In this document: positions 50,071 through 58,011 of the stretch, in pieces
How the letters are laid out: every line of letters begins with the position of its first letter
Position numbering within the stretch: the first letter of the stretch is position 1
NCBI RefSeq assembly: GCF_900157375.1
Contig: NZ_LT721901.1
Span: 5,103,685-5,167,684 of the forward strand
Length of the DNA stretch: 64,000 nucleotides
From: Mycobacterium rhizamassiliense
GTDB taxonomy: Bacteria; Actinomycetota; Actinomycetes; Mycobacteriales; Mycobacteriaceae
Reading direction: 5' to 3'
The notes under the pieces: model-generated
The model's input: only the letters and a program-made list of their open reading frames with translations
Databases searched by the model: none
What the model was told of the DNA's origin: nothing
Made by a program: the position numbers and the translations under genes

Positions 50071-50637
50071 ATGGCCATGAACCTCGCGCATCGCCGGATC
50101 TGCAGTTCGGACCGCTGGGCCAAGGCGGTCGAAGACGAGCTACTGCCGTGGGCGCTCGCCGACGTAGACCTGGGCGACAACACCCTGGAGATCGGGCCCG
50201 GCTACGGCGCGATCCTGCGGGTGCTGGTCGACAAGACGCCGAAGCTCACCTCGGTCGAGATCGACACCCCGATGGCGCAGCGGTTGCAGCGGCTGTACGG
50301 CGACCGGGCGCGGATCATCAACGGCGACGGCACCAACACCGGATTGCCCGACGACGAGTTCAGCTCGGTGGTGTCTTTCACGATGCTGCACCACGTGCCG
50401 ACCGTCGAGCTGCAGGACAAGTTGTTCGCCGAGGCGTTCCGCGTGCTGCGGCCCGGCGGCGTCTTCGCCGGCAGCGACAGCACGACCTCGCTGCGATTCC
50501 GGATCCTGCACTTCCGGGACACCTGCAACACGGTCCCACCGGACACGCTGCCGGATCGCTTGCGCGCGGCCGGGTTTGGCGACGTGGAGGTCGAGGCTCG
50601 CGGCGGCAGGCTGCGCTGGCGCGCGGCCAAGGCGTAG
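50071..50637 (+). CDS. Class I SAM-dependent methyltransferase
   Basis: A 188-residue methyltransferase with motif I in DNTLEIGPGYGAILRVLVDK (residues about 36-55), the acidic loop LTSVEIDTPMAQRLQRLYG, DGTNTGLPDDEFSSVVSFTM and the post motif FRVLRPGGVFAGSDSTTS. The short C-terminal part gives no substrate clue. The start at 50071 follows TACCGT by seven bases; in-frame upstream codons lie inside dinX. A second methyltransferase gene begins 12 bases after its stop, so the two are probably cotranscribed. Neither is known to me at this position in M. tuberculosis. Confidence 0.85.
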   Translation: MAMNLAHRRICSSDRWAKAVEDELLPWALADVDLGDNTLEIGPGYGAILRVLVDKTPKLTSVEIDTPMAQRLQRLYGDRARIINGDGTNTGLPDDEFSSVVSFTMLHHVPTVELQDKLFAEAFRVLRPGGVFAGSDSTTSLRFRILHFRDTCNTVPPDTLPDRLRAAGFGDVEVEARGGRLRWRAAKA

Positions 50638-50649
50638 GACGGGCGCCGC

Positions 50650-51432
50650 GTGGCCACTCCAGAACGCGAGCCGCACCGGATGCGGCAGGTGGCGGAGTCC
50701 TTTGGGACCGACGCCGCGCGGTACGACCGTGCCCGGCCCCGCTACCCCGACGCGCTGATACAACGCGTCGTCGCCGCCAGCCCCGGCGCCGAGTTCTTGG
50801 ATGTCGGATGCGGCACCGGCATCGGGGCCCGGCAGTACCAGGCGGCCGGCATCACGGTGCTCGGCGTCGACCCCGACCCGCGCATGGCCGAATTCGCCAG
50901 GGCCACAGGGGTTGAGGTCGAGATCGGCGCGTTCGAAAACTGGGACGCGCGCGGGCGCCGTTTCGACGCGGTCGTCGCCGGGCAGGCCTGGCACTGGGTC
51001 GACCCGGTGCTCGGCGCCGAGAAGGCCGCAGGGGTTTTGCGGCCGAGCGGCCTGCTGGCGCTGTACTGGCATGTCTTCGATCCGCCACACGCCGTCGCCC
51101 ACGCCTTCGACGAGGTGATGCGGCGGGTGGCGCCCGACGCGCCGCTGCAGAACCCCGGCCTCCAACTCCAACTGCAGAACGTCAAGAGGGCCGTCGACGG
51201 CGTCGGAACCGCCGGTGGCTTTGGCGAACCCGAGCAGTGGCGGTTCGAGTGGGAGCGTGACTACACGCGCCTCGAATGGCTGGACCACCTGCCCACCACC
51301 GGCGTGCTCACTCAACTGCCGCCCGACCAGCTCGACACCGCCCTGACGGCGGTCGGGTCCGCCATCGACGCGCTCGGTGGCGGATTCACCATGCAGTACG
51401 TCACCCTGGCCGTGGCCGCTCGCCGGCAATAG
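50650..51432 (+). CDS. Class I SAM-dependent methyltransferase (Methyltransf_11-like)
   Basis: A 260-residue methyltransferase. The N-terminus RQVAESFGTDAARYDRARPR with YPDALIQRVV is typical of a family that acts on small molecules. Motif I is EFLDVGCGTGIGARQYQAAG (residues about 47-66), the acidic loop ITVLGVDPDPRMAEFARATG, and FDAVVAGQAWHWVDPVLGAE with AGVLRPSGLLALYWHVFDPP complete the fold. It starts with GTG at 50650, close behind the other methyltransferase. No ribosome-binding site is obvious; an in-frame ATG lies at about 50680. Substrate unknown. Confidence 0.84.
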   Translation: MATPEREPHRMRQVAESFGTDAARYDRARPRYPDALIQRVVAASPGAEFLDVGCGTGIGARQYQAAGITVLGVDPDPRMAEFARATGVEVEIGAFENWDARGRRFDAVVAGQAWHWVDPVLGAEKAAGVLRPSGLLALYWHVFDPPHAVAHAFDEVMRRVAPDAPLQNPGLQLQLQNVKRAVDGVGTAGGFGEPEQWRFEWERDYTRLEWLDHLPTTGVLTQLPPDQLDTALTAVGSAIDALGGGFTMQYVTLAVAARRQ

Positions 51433-51447
51433 GCGTTCGCAACGTAC

Positions 51448-51453
51448 TAACGT
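51448..51453 (+). promoter_or_regulatory. -10 hexamer TAACGT
   Basis: TAACGT ends seven bases before the ATG at 51461 with no Shine-Dalgarno sequence; probable leaderless promoter. Confidence 0.45.
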
Positions 51454-51460
51454 CGTCGCC

Positions 51461-51946
51461 ATGGCAACGAAGCTGCACGAAGGCTGGTTAAGGCTGCGCC
51501 ACGAGTGGAACGAGCGGCTCGAACCGGGTGAGCAAGCCACCGTCTTGGCCTGGACATCGTTCACCCTCACCTTCGCCGGGCTGCGAGCGCTCACCCACTG
51601 GATCCGTGCCGGCCATGGACCGTCGGGTGGAGGTATGTCGCTCAGCGGCAAGCACTTCCACCACTACAACATCGGCATCGGGATGCTCGCGACGGTGGCC
51701 GGCGTGGGGCTGCGCGGGAGCGAAAAGCAACGGCAGCACCCCGCGGCGGCCGTGGCTTACGGCGCCGCCAACGCGATGATCGTCGACGAGCTGGCGCTGC
51801 TGTTGGACCTCAAGGACGTCTACTGGGCAGCCGACGGCCGCGAGAGCGTCGACGTCGCGGTCGGCCTCATCGCCACGGGCGCGACCGTCGTCGCGGGCAT
51901 GCCGTTCTGGCCCCATGCCCGCCGCGCGCTGCGATTGGGCGATTGA
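51461..51946 (+). CDS. Membrane protein with histidine-rich loop
   Basis: A 161-residue protein of unknown function with about four hydrophobic segments: ATVLAWTSFTLTFAGLRALT (residues about 25-44), YNIGIGMLATVAGVGLRG, AAAVAYGAANAMIVDELALL and VDVAVGLIATGATVVAGMPF. Before the second helix a loop reads SGKHFHHYNIG, and the third helix ends in acidic residues (VDELALLLDLKDVYW), an arrangement that could hold a metal. The ATG at 51461 is seven bases after TAACGT. It converges on ileS with 17 bp between. Possibly related to small integral membrane proteins found in other actinobacteria; no role is claimed. Confidence 0.65.
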   Translation: MATKLHEGWLRLRHEWNERLEPGEQATVLAWTSFTLTFAGLRALTHWIRAGHGPSGGGMSLSGKHFHHYNIGIGMLATVAGVGLRGSEKQRQHPAAAVAYGAANAMIVDELALLLDLKDVYWAADGRESVDVAVGLIATGATVVAGMPFWPHARRALRLGD

Positions 51947-51963
51947 ACCTCTCGCCCGCGCGC

Positions 51964-54900
51964 CTACGCCTTAGCGATGCTCACCCGCACGCCGTCGCCG
52001 ATCTCGGAACCATCGACCGGCTCACCGAATTCGAAACTGGTGGCCAGGATTTCGCCGGCGATCAGGTCGCGGTGCGTGCGCGCCCAGTCGGCCCGTTCGC
52101 CGGGCACCGCCATCACCACCTGAATGCGGTCGGACACGTCGAGCCCGGTCGACTTGCGCAACTCCTGCAGCTCACGAATCCGGTCCTTGGCCCAGCCCTC
52201 GGCCTCCAGCTCGGGGGTGACCGTGCCGTCCAGCACCACCAGCCCCGCTCCGCCGGGCAGCGCCGCGGTGAACTCCGGGTCGGCGGCCACCAGCCGCGAG
52301 CTGTACTCCTCGGGCTGCAGCACCGCGGGACCAGCGGTCAGGGTGCCGTCCGGGTTGGCGACGCCCTCGCCCGCCTTGACCGCCTTGATCGCGGCCTGCA
52401 CGTCCTTGCCCAATCGCGGCCCGGCCACCCGCGCGTTGACGGTGAGCTCGAAGCGGCCGTAGGTGTCGATCGCGTCGGTCAGCTCCACGCTCTTGACGTT
52501 GAGTTCGTCGGCAATCAGGTCAGTGAACGGCACCAGCTGCTGCGGATCTTCCACCGCCACAGTCAGTTTCGGCAGCGGCAGGCGCACCCGCAGCTTCTTG
52601 GCCTTGCGCAGCGACGACCCCGCCGAACACACGTCGCGGACCTGATCCATCGCGGCGACCAGGTCGGGGTCCGGCGGCACTAAGCCGGCCTGCGGCCAGT
52701 CGGTGAGGTGCACCGAACGCTCGCCGGTGAGCCCGCGCCAGATGATCTCGGTGACCAGCGGCAGCAGCGGCGCGGCCAGGCGTGCGACCACCTCCAGCAC
52801 GGTGTGCAGCGTGTCGACGGCGTCGCGGTCTTCCTCCCAGAACCGCGAACGCGACCGTCGCACATACCAATTCGTCAACGCCTCGGTGAACTGCCGCAGC
52901 TGCTCGCACGCCCCCGAGATGTCGCACACCTCCAGCGATCCGGTGAGCTCGTCGCGCAGCACGGCCAGCTTGGCCAGGATGTAGCGATCCAGCACATGCT
53001 TCGAATCGGTGCGCCAGGTACCGACTTTGGGCGCATACAGGGCCAGGAAGCTGTAGGCGTTCCACAGCGGCAGCAGCACCTGCCGCACGCCCTCCCGGAT
53101 GCCCTGCTCGGTGACGATCAGATTGCCGCCGCGCAGGATCGGCGACGCCATCAGGAACCAGCGCATCGCGTCGGAGCCGTCGCGGTCGAACACCTCGGAG
53201 ACATCGGGATAGTTGCGCAGCGACTTGCTCATCTTCGCGCCGTCGGAGCCGAGCACGATGCCGTGCGCCACACAGGTTTTGAACGCCGGGCGGTCGAATA
53301 GCGCGGTGGCCAGCACGTGCAGCGTGTAGAACCAGCCGCGGGTCTGCCCGATGTACTCCACGATGAAGTCGCCCGGGTAGTGGGTGTCGAACCAGTCGGA
53401 GTTCTCGAACGGGTAGTGCACCTGGGCATACGGCATGGACCCCGAGTCGAACCACACGTCGAGCACATCGGGAATGCGCCGCATCGTGCTGTTGCCGGTC
53501 GCGTCGTCGGGGTTGGGCCGGGTGAGCTCGTCGATGAAGGGCCGGTGCAGGTTGGTGGGCCGCACCCCGAAGTCGCGCGCCAGCTCGTCGAGGCTCCCGT
53601 ACACGTCGATGCGCGGGTAGGCCGGGTCGTCGGACTTCCACACCGGAATTGGCGTGCCCCAGTACCGATTTCGGGAGATCGACCAGTCGCGGGCGCCCTG
53701 CAGCCACTTACCGAACTGGCCGTCCTTGACGTGCTCGGGGTACCAGGTGATCTGCTGGTTGAGCTCCACCATGCGGTCGCGGAATTCGGTGACCGTGACG
53801 AACCACGACGACACCGCCCGGTAGATCAGCGGGTTGCGGCACCGCCAGCAGTGCGGGTAGGGGTGCTCGTAGGTTTCGTGGCGGATCAGCACCGGCTGGT
53901 TGACGGCAGCCGGGCCGCTCTGGTTCTTCAGGTCGCGGATGATGTGCGGGTTGGCGTCAAAGACGTGCTGCCCCTGGTAATCCGGGACGGTGGCGTCGAA
54001 CCGGCCCTTGGAGTCGACCGGGGTGACCGGCACGATGCCCACCCTGTCGGTGGTCGCCATGTCATCCTCACCGTAGGCCGGCGCCATGTGCACGATCCCC
54101 GTGCCGTCCTCGGTGGTGACGAAGTCACCCGGCAGCACCTGAAAGGCCTTTGCGGTATCCATGAAATACGGGAACGGCGGCAGGTAGCGCGTGCCCAGCA
54201 GCTCGGCGCCGGTGTAGCTCCCGACCACCTCGGGCGACTCCCCTTCTTGCAGCCCAAGCTCTTTCGCGTAGACACCGAGCCGCGCCTCGGCCAACACCAG
54301 GCGACGGTCGCCGGCCCGCACCGCGACGTAGGTGACCTCGGGGTTGACGGCAACCGCGAGGTTGGACGGCAGCGTCCACGGCGTGGTCGTCCACACCAGC
54401 AGGTAGGCGCCGTCCAGCTCGCCGCCCGCCACCCGGAAGCCGACCGTGACGGCCGGGTCCTGCCGCCTTTGGTAGACGTCGTCGTCCATCCGCAATTCGT
54501 GGTTGGACAACGGGGTTTCGTCGCGCCAGCAGTACGGCAATACCCGGTAGCCCTCATAGGCCAGGCCCTTGTCGTGCAGCTGTTTGAACGCCCAGATCAC
54601 CGACTCCATGTAGGGCAGATCGAGCGTCTTGTAGTCGTTGTCGAAGTCGACCCAGCGCGCCTGGCGGGTGACGTAGGCCTGCCATTCATCTGTGTAGCGC
54701 AACACCGATTCGCGGCACGCCTCGTTGAACGCGGCGATCCCCATGTCGTCGATCTGCGACTTGTCGGTGATGCCCAGCTGCCGTTCGACTTCGAGTTCGG
54801 CGGGCAGCCCGTGGGTGTCCCAGCCGAATCGGCGATCGACCTTGTAGCCGCGCATCGTGCGGTACCGCGGCACGATGTCCTTCACGTAGCCGGTGAGCAG

Positions 54901-55101
54901 GTGCCCGTAGTGCGGCAGCCCGTTGGCGAACGGCGGGCCGTCGTAGAAGACGTACTCCTCGGCGTCGGAGCGGCGGGCGATGCTGGCCCGGAAGGTGTCG
55001 TCACGGGCCCAGTAGTCGAGGACGTCGAGTTCGAGCGCCGGGAAGTCAGGCGACCCGGCCGCCAACTTCGGATACGCCTTGCCGTCAGCGTTATCGGTCA
55101 C
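51964..55101 (-). CDS. ileS: Isoleucyl-tRNA synthetase
   Basis: IleS charges tRNA-Ile and edits mischarged valine. The 1045-residue protein has the class I signature GPPFANGLPHYGHLLTGYVK (HIGH variant HYGH), an editing domain (LVWTTTPWTLPSNLAVAVNP and GTGIVHMAPAYGEDDM), DWSISRNRYWGTPIPVWKSD, the KMSKS loop GAKMSKSLRNYPDVSEVFD (Lys about residue 623) and a tRNA-binding C-terminus. The true start is probably the GTG at 55101 (MTDNADGKAYPKL), matching the M. tuberculosis N-terminus; the ATG-like frame upstream to 55140 lies within the T-box leader. SD AGGAG (55118-55114) is 12 bases away and can be masked by an upstream strand. Expression is controlled by the T-box riboswitch at 55108-55325. Confidence 0.97.
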   Translation of the reverse strand: MTDNADGKAYPKLAAGSPDFPALELDVLDYWARDDTFRASIARRSDAEEYVFYDGPPFANGLPHYGHLLTGYVKDIVPRYRTMRGYKVDRRFGWDTHGLPAELEVERQLGITDKSQIDDMGIAAFNEACRESVLRYTDEWQAYVTRQARWVDFDNDYKTLDLPYMESVIWAFKQLHDKGLAYEGYRVLPYCWRDETPLSNHELRMDDDVYQRRQDPAVTVGFRVAGGELDGAYLLVWTTTPWTLPSNLAVAVNPEVTYVAVRAGDRRLVLAEARLGVYAKELGLQEGESPEVVGSYTGAELLGTRYLPPFPYFMDTAKAFQVLPGDFVTTEDGTGIVHMAPAYGEDDMATTDRVGIVPVTPVDSKGRFDATVPDYQGQHVFDANPHIIRDLKNQSGPAAVNQPVLIRHETYEHPYPHCWRCRNPLIYRAVSSWFVTVTEFRDRMVELNQQITWYPEHVKDGQFGKWLQGARDWSISRNRYWGTPIPVWKSDDPAYPRIDVYGSLDELARDFGVRPTNLHRPFIDELTRPNPDDATGNSTMRRIPDVLDVWFDSGSMPYAQVHYPFENSDWFDTHYPGDFIVEYIGQTRGWFYTLHVLATALFDRPAFKTCVAHGIVLGSDGAKMSKSLRNYPDVSEVFDRDGSDAMRWFLMASPILRGGNLIVTEQGIREGVRQVLLPLWNAYSFLALYAPKVGTWRTDSKHVLDRYILAKLAVLRDELTGSLEVCDISGACEQLRQFTEALTNWYVRRSRSRFWEEDRDAVDTLHTVLEVVARLAAPLLPLVTEIIWRGLTGERSVHLTDWPQAGLVPPDPDLVAAMDQVRDVCSAGSSLRKAKKLRVRLPLPKLTVAVEDPQQLVPFTDLIADELNVKSVELTDAIDTYGRFELTVNARVAGPRLGKDVQAAIKAVKAGEGVANPDGTLTAGPAVLQPEEYSSRLVAADPEFTAALPGGAGLVVLDGTVTPELEAEGWAKDRIRELQELRKSTGLDVSDRIQVVMAVPGERADWARTHRDLIAGEILATSFEFGEPVDGSEIGDGVRVSIAKA

Positions 55102-55107
55102 GATGTG

Positions 55108-55325
55108 CGTCGTCTCCTGTGCCTTAATGCCATTCGGCACTATGCCCGTTGGGGACGACGACGCGCTACCTGCGCGAGCGCCGCGGTACCACCCCGCTTG
55201 CCGCGCTGCCGCGCGACCGCTCGATTATGGCTGTGACGGGCCTACCCGTTCGGTTCTACTTGGCCGGACGGCCGTTCTTCCGAAAGCTCCCCGGTGATAG
55301 CCGGATCGACGCCCTGTCGATTCTA
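55108..55325 (-). promoter_or_regulatory. T-box riboswitch upstream of ileS (translational)
   Basis: The minus-strand leader has the T-box core GGGGTGGTACCGCGG, with UGGU (55191-55188) positioned to pair with the ACCA end of uncharged tRNA. A Stem I specifier AUC (55298-55296) sits in CTATCACCGGGGAGC and matches the GAU anticodon of tRNA-Ile. CGAGCG (55223-55218) and CGCTCG (55180-55175) frame the discriminator helix. No transcription terminator is seen. Instead CGTCGTC-G-TCC (55163-55153) can pair with the ileS ribosome-binding site GGAGACGACG (55117-55108), so uncharged tRNA-Ile should free the site. Mycobacterial ileS leaders belong to the ultrashort Stem I class. Confidence 0.95.
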
Positions 55326-55366
55326 CGTAGGGCCGCAAATCAATCACGAGCGGCTGGACCGTTTGG

Positions 55367-55609
55367 TCAAGCCTTGACGACGTCGATGAGCCCGACCCGC
55401 CACAGAGCGGCGTACACGTGCCGGACCGGGACGCTCAACAGCCGAGCGGCGCCGTCCACCAGCGGGTCGCCGGCACCGAAGTGGCCTGCGACGGCCGGAC
55501 CGGTCGCCTTCTTGGGCGCGGGAGCCGGAACCGGAGACGTGTCGTGCACCAGCCGCAGGTCGCGGGTGGGCACCAGGGTTACTACTTCGTGCTGCAGAGC
55601 TGCGGTCAT
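55367..55609 (-). CDS. Small protein downstream of the M-box (Rv1535-like)
   Basis: An 80-residue protein similar to Rv1535, whose M. tuberculosis gene is under an M-box magnesium riboswitch. The N-terminus is MTAALQHEVVTLVPTRDLRL; the middle is Ala/Pro/Lys-rich (SPVPAPAPKKATGPAVAGHF) and the end DGAARLLSVPVRHVYAALWR looks amphipathic and may be helical or membrane-touching. The ATG at 55609 has AGGAGG five bases upstream, inside the palindrome CTCCTCGAGGAG (55616-55627) that could fold over the ribosome-binding site. The ileS T-box follows the stop codon within 45 bases. Function unknown; a link to magnesium limitation is inferred from the riboswitch. Confidence 0.85.
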   Translation of the reverse strand: MTAALQHEVVTLVPTRDLRLVHDTSPVPAPAPKKATGPAVAGHFGAGDPLVDGAARLLSVPVRHVYAALWRVGLIDVVKA

Positions 55610-55711
55610 GATCGCCTCCTCGAGGAGAATTCGAAACGAGCATCAACTGGACTCAAGTGTCCCGCTCCGATCCGAAAACGCTTGGCCGACAGGCCGATCG
55701 CGTGCGGCGAC

Positions 55712-55792
55712 TTAGCGAAAAACATTGCGCCGGAGGTCGGGTTGGGACGGAAGATCGCCCGGATATCCATCCGGACTGCCACTGGAACTCAT
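55712..55792 (-). CDS. 26-codon upstream ORF between M-box and the Rv1535-like gene
   Basis: MSSSGSPDGYPGDLPSQPDL followed by RRNVFR and a TAA stop, 26 residues. The start ATG at 55792 is preceded by an exceptionally strong double Shine-Dalgarno, AGGAGG (55808-55803) and GAGGG (55801-55797, four bases before ATG). It is too short for ordinary gene callers. The peptide is Ser/Gly/Pro-rich at the start and basic at the end. It lies about 100 bases after the M-box and 100 bases before the next gene, so its translation could affect read-through or Rho access. Whether the peptide matters, or only its translation, is unknown. Confidence 0.6.
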   Translation of the reverse strand: MSSSGSPDGYPGDLPSQPDLRRNVFR

Positions 55793-55868
55793 TCGTCCCT
55801 CACCTCCTCGACGGCTCGACGCGTGCGGTTGCCCGCACTTTCTGTGCGCACCAGAAGGAGTACCGAAC

Positions 55869-55882
55869 CCGACGAACGTCGG
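55869..55882 (-). other. Hairpin after the M-box
   Basis: The minus strand reads CCGACGTTCGTCGG, a five-to-six-base-pair stem with a tiny loop directly after the M-box. It could be an alternative structure of the expression platform; it lacks a T tract. Confidence 0.35.
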
Positions 55883-55896
55883 AGATCTGCACCCCT

Positions 55897-56048
55897 CTCG
55901 TCAGAGTTTTGGCACCACACGACGTGTCCGATTGCTCGGAAGCCACCTGGGCTCAACCCTTAAGCCGGGAGGAGCTGTCCTGACCCGGGGCGTCTTTCGA
56001 CGTTCGGGGTCAGTGGCCTGTATTCGTGTGGACGCCTCGCCTAACGAG
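55897..56048 (-). ncRNA. M-box (ykoK leader) magnesium riboswitch
   Basis: The minus strand contains the family's conserved blocks in order: CTCGTTAGGCGAGGCGTCC, ACGAATACAGGCCACTGACC, AACGTCGAAAGACGCC, GGCTTAAGG and GTGCCAAAACTCTGACGAG. The closing helix pairs CTCGTTAG (56048-56041) with CTGACGAG (55904-55897), eight base pairs. The M-box binds Mg2+ and turns genes off when magnesium is plentiful. It precedes the 26-codon ORF and the Rv1535-like gene, the same arrangement as in M. tuberculosis, and then the ileS T-box. Confidence 0.95.
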
Positions 56049-56060
56049 GTGCTCGGCCCA

Positions 56061-56089
56061 AGGATGCATGACGGCCGCAACGCGGTCAA
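56061..56089 (-). promoter_or_regulatory. Promoter of the M-box transcript
   Basis: Minus-strand TTGACC (56089-56084), a 17-bp spacer and CATCCT (56066-56061) form a good sigma-A-like promoter. Transcription would begin near 56054, a few bases before the M-box closing helix. Confidence 0.65.
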
Positions 56090-56183
56090 ATTCGCCCGCG
56101 CGTGTTGCGCGATCTTTTTGCATCCATTACGCGCACCCACAGCGTTCGGCCAGCTTCAGGGGCGGTGACATGCGCAAACTGCG

Positions 56184-57302
56184 CTAGTCGACCAGCCCCT
56201 GCAGCCGCCCGACCGTGTCGATGAACTCCTCGACCATGTCGAGCACCACCGCCCGCGTCGGCCGAACCCGGTCGAGCGAACCGACCACCTGCCCGACGAA
56301 ATAGGTCGCCAACTCCCGGGCCGCCGAGCCCGGGTGCGTGGCCGCCTGGTTGATCCGCACCTGCGGTTCGGTGATCAGGGCCGTCTGCAGCGGCATCCCG
56401 AGCGGGTCGGGGTTCTCCGGCCGTTCCCATTCGTCGGTCCAGGCCGTGCGCAGCATTCGCGCCGGCTTGCCCGTCATCGACCGCGACCGCACGGTGTCCG
56501 ACGACGAGGCGGCCAGGAATTTCTCCTTGACCACGGGCACCGTCTCGGCTTCCTCCGTCGTCAGCCACACCGACCCGCACCACACGCCCTCGGCGCCCAG
56601 CGCCAGCGCGGCCGCGACCTGCCTGCCGCGCGCGATCCCGCCCGCCGCCAGCACCGGCACCGGCGCGACCGCGTCGACGACCTCGGGCACCAGCACCATC
56701 GTGGCCACCTCGCCGGTGTGACCGCCCGCCTCGGTGCCCTGCGCGACGATCAGGTCGACGCCGGCGGCGGCGTGCCGGCGCGCGTGTTCGGTGGTGCCGG
56801 CCAGCGCCGCCACCACCGCGCCCTTGTCGTGCGCGCGCTCTACGACGTCGGCCGGGGGCGGACCGAGCGCGCTGGCGAACAGCCGAATGTTGTGCGCGAA
56901 GGTCACTTCCAGCAGCGGTTCATACCCCTTGGGCGAGATGTTGAGGCCGCCCAGGGCTCGCGGCGGGTCGGCCGACGGCGCGACGCCGTAGCGGGCCAGC
57001 AGGTCGTCGACGAATGCCCGGTGCTCCTCGGGCAACAGCTCGCGCGCCTGCTTCGCGTCGATCCCGCCTCGCTCGGCGCCGACGTATTTGGGCGGCAGCA
57101 ACAGGTCGACACCGAAGGGCTTGCCGCCGGTCTGCTCCTCGATCCAGGCCAGCTCGCTTTGCAGCCGCTCGGGGCTGTGCGCGACGGCCCCGAGGACGCC
57201 GAGCCCGCCGGCGTTGGTGACCGCCGCGACGACGTCGCGGCAGTGGCTGAAGGCGCAGATCGGGAACTCAACACCGAGCATCTCGGCGACTCTGGTTCGC
57301 AT
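56184..57302 (-). CDS. Nitronate monooxygenase / 2-nitropropane dioxygenase-type FMN enzyme (Rv1533-like)
   Basis: A 372-residue TIM-barrel flavoenzyme. The N-terminal MRTRVAEMLGVEFPICAFSH and NAGGLGVLGAVAHSPERLQS form the FMN site, IVAQGTEAGGHTGEVATMVL carries the catalytic histidine and the FMN-phosphate glycines, and VPVLAAGGIARGRQVAAALA completes the phosphate clamp. Family members oxidise toxic nitronates; some act as enoyl reductase-like proteins, so the substrate is open. The ATG at 57302 is six bases after TAGCGT with no ribosome-binding site, so the mRNA is probably leaderless. Corresponds to Rv1533, although the TetR gene Rv1534 present beside it in M. tuberculosis is absent here. 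Confidence 0.88.
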   Translation of the reverse strand: MRTRVAEMLGVEFPICAFSHCRDVVAAVTNAGGLGVLGAVAHSPERLQSELAWIEEQTGGKPFGVDLLLPPKYVGAERGGIDAKQARELLPEEHRAFVDDLLARYGVAPSADPPRALGGLNISPKGYEPLLEVTFAHNIRLFASALGPPPADVVERAHDKGAVVAALAGTTEHARRHAAAGVDLIVAQGTEAGGHTGEVATMVLVPEVVDAVAPVPVLAAGGIARGRQVAAALALGAEGVWCGSVWLTTEEAETVPVVKEKFLAASSSDTVRSRSMTGKPARMLRTAWTDEWERPENPDPLGMPLQTALITEPQVRINQAATHPGSAARELATYFVGQVVGSLDRVRPTRAVVLDMVEEFIDTVGRLQGLVD

Positions 57303-57308
57303 TTCACG

Positions 57309-57314
57309 ACGCTA
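57309..57314 (-). promoter_or_regulatory. -10 hexamer TAGCGT
   Basis: Minus-strand TAGCGT ends six bases before the ATG at 57302; probable leaderless promoter of the nitronate monooxygenase gene. Confidence 0.45.
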
Positions 57315-57380
57315 AGAAGCCGGGATTGATATGTCAATGAGTTCACGAGAGGAATTGCCGGACAACGTGTTTGGTGTCGC

Positions 57381-57947
57381 CTAGCGCGGCGTCCGGCCGT
57401 CCGGCGGCCAGCTGGCCACGCCCTCCTCCAGCGGGACCTGCAGGCTCTGCAGGATGGACGAGATCATCCGCCACGCGCCGATCGCGGTGACGAGCTCGAC
57501 GAGAACCTTTGCATCGCCGTGCAATTCGCGTTCGCACGCCGCCCAGCTCTCGGCGCTCATCGCGCCGTCGCGCACCACGTCGTCGGTGGCGGCCAGCACC
57601 GCGCGTTCGGCGGGCCCGAATCCGTCGTAGTGCTGCCAGTCGCGCACCCCGAGCAGGTCATCGGCCGTCACCCCGAGCCGGGAAGCAACGCGCCAATGCT
57701 GCGTCCACTCGTAATCACACCCGGTCAGCCAGCCGATCCGCATGATCACCAGCTCGCGCAGCCGCGAGTCCAGCTCGCCGTGCCACAGCATGGTGGCCAG
57801 CAAGTCGTTGATGGCCCGCGCGAGCTGCGGGTGGTTCAGCAGCACCTGGAAGATGCTGAGCTCGGCCATGTAGTCGGGCACGGCCGCCTCGTCGGCGGCG
57901 GCCCGGGCCTCCGCGAGCGGCAATCCGGGCACACGGGCTGTCGTCAT
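57381..57947 (-). CDS. Carboxymuconolactone decarboxylase/AhpD-fold protein (Rv1531-like)
   Basis: A 188-residue helical protein of the CMD/AhpD family. The core is LRELVIMRIGWLTGCDYEWTQHWRVA (shown here in part), with a single cysteine followed by Tyr-Glu and a histidine. AhpD-type peroxidases need a C-x2-C pair, which is missing, so peroxidase activity is unlikely. VVRDGAMSAESWAACERELH is the usual second repeat. The length equals Rv1531. The ATG at 57947 is six bases after TACGCT with no ribosome-binding site. A gene in the same direction lies on each side (nitronate monooxygenase downstream, fadD upstream). Function not known. Confidence 0.78.
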   Translation of the reverse strand: MTTARVPGLPLAEARAAADEAAVPDYMAELSIFQVLLNHPQLARAINDLLATMLWHGELDSRLRELVIMRIGWLTGCDYEWTQHWRVASRLGVTADDLLGVRDWQHYDGFGPAERAVLAATDDVVRDGAMSAESWAACERELHGDAKVLVELVTAIGAWRMISSILQSLQVPLEEGVASWPPDGRTPR

Positions 57948-57953
57948 CGTTTG

Positions 57954-57959
57954 AGCGTA
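57954..57959 (-). promoter_or_regulatory. -10 hexamer TACGCT
   Basis: Minus-strand TACGCT ends six bases before the ATG at 57947 with no Shine-Dalgarno sequence; probable leaderless promoter. Confidence 0.45.
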
Positions 57960-58011
57960 GCCAGCGGTGCACCCGATGGCCGCGTTCCGCGACGCGACCC
58001 GCGATTGGCCC

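Noticed and set aside
57381..57947. AhpD alkylhydroperoxidase
   Set aside because: The C-x2-C redox pair is missing; only one cysteine remains in the motif.
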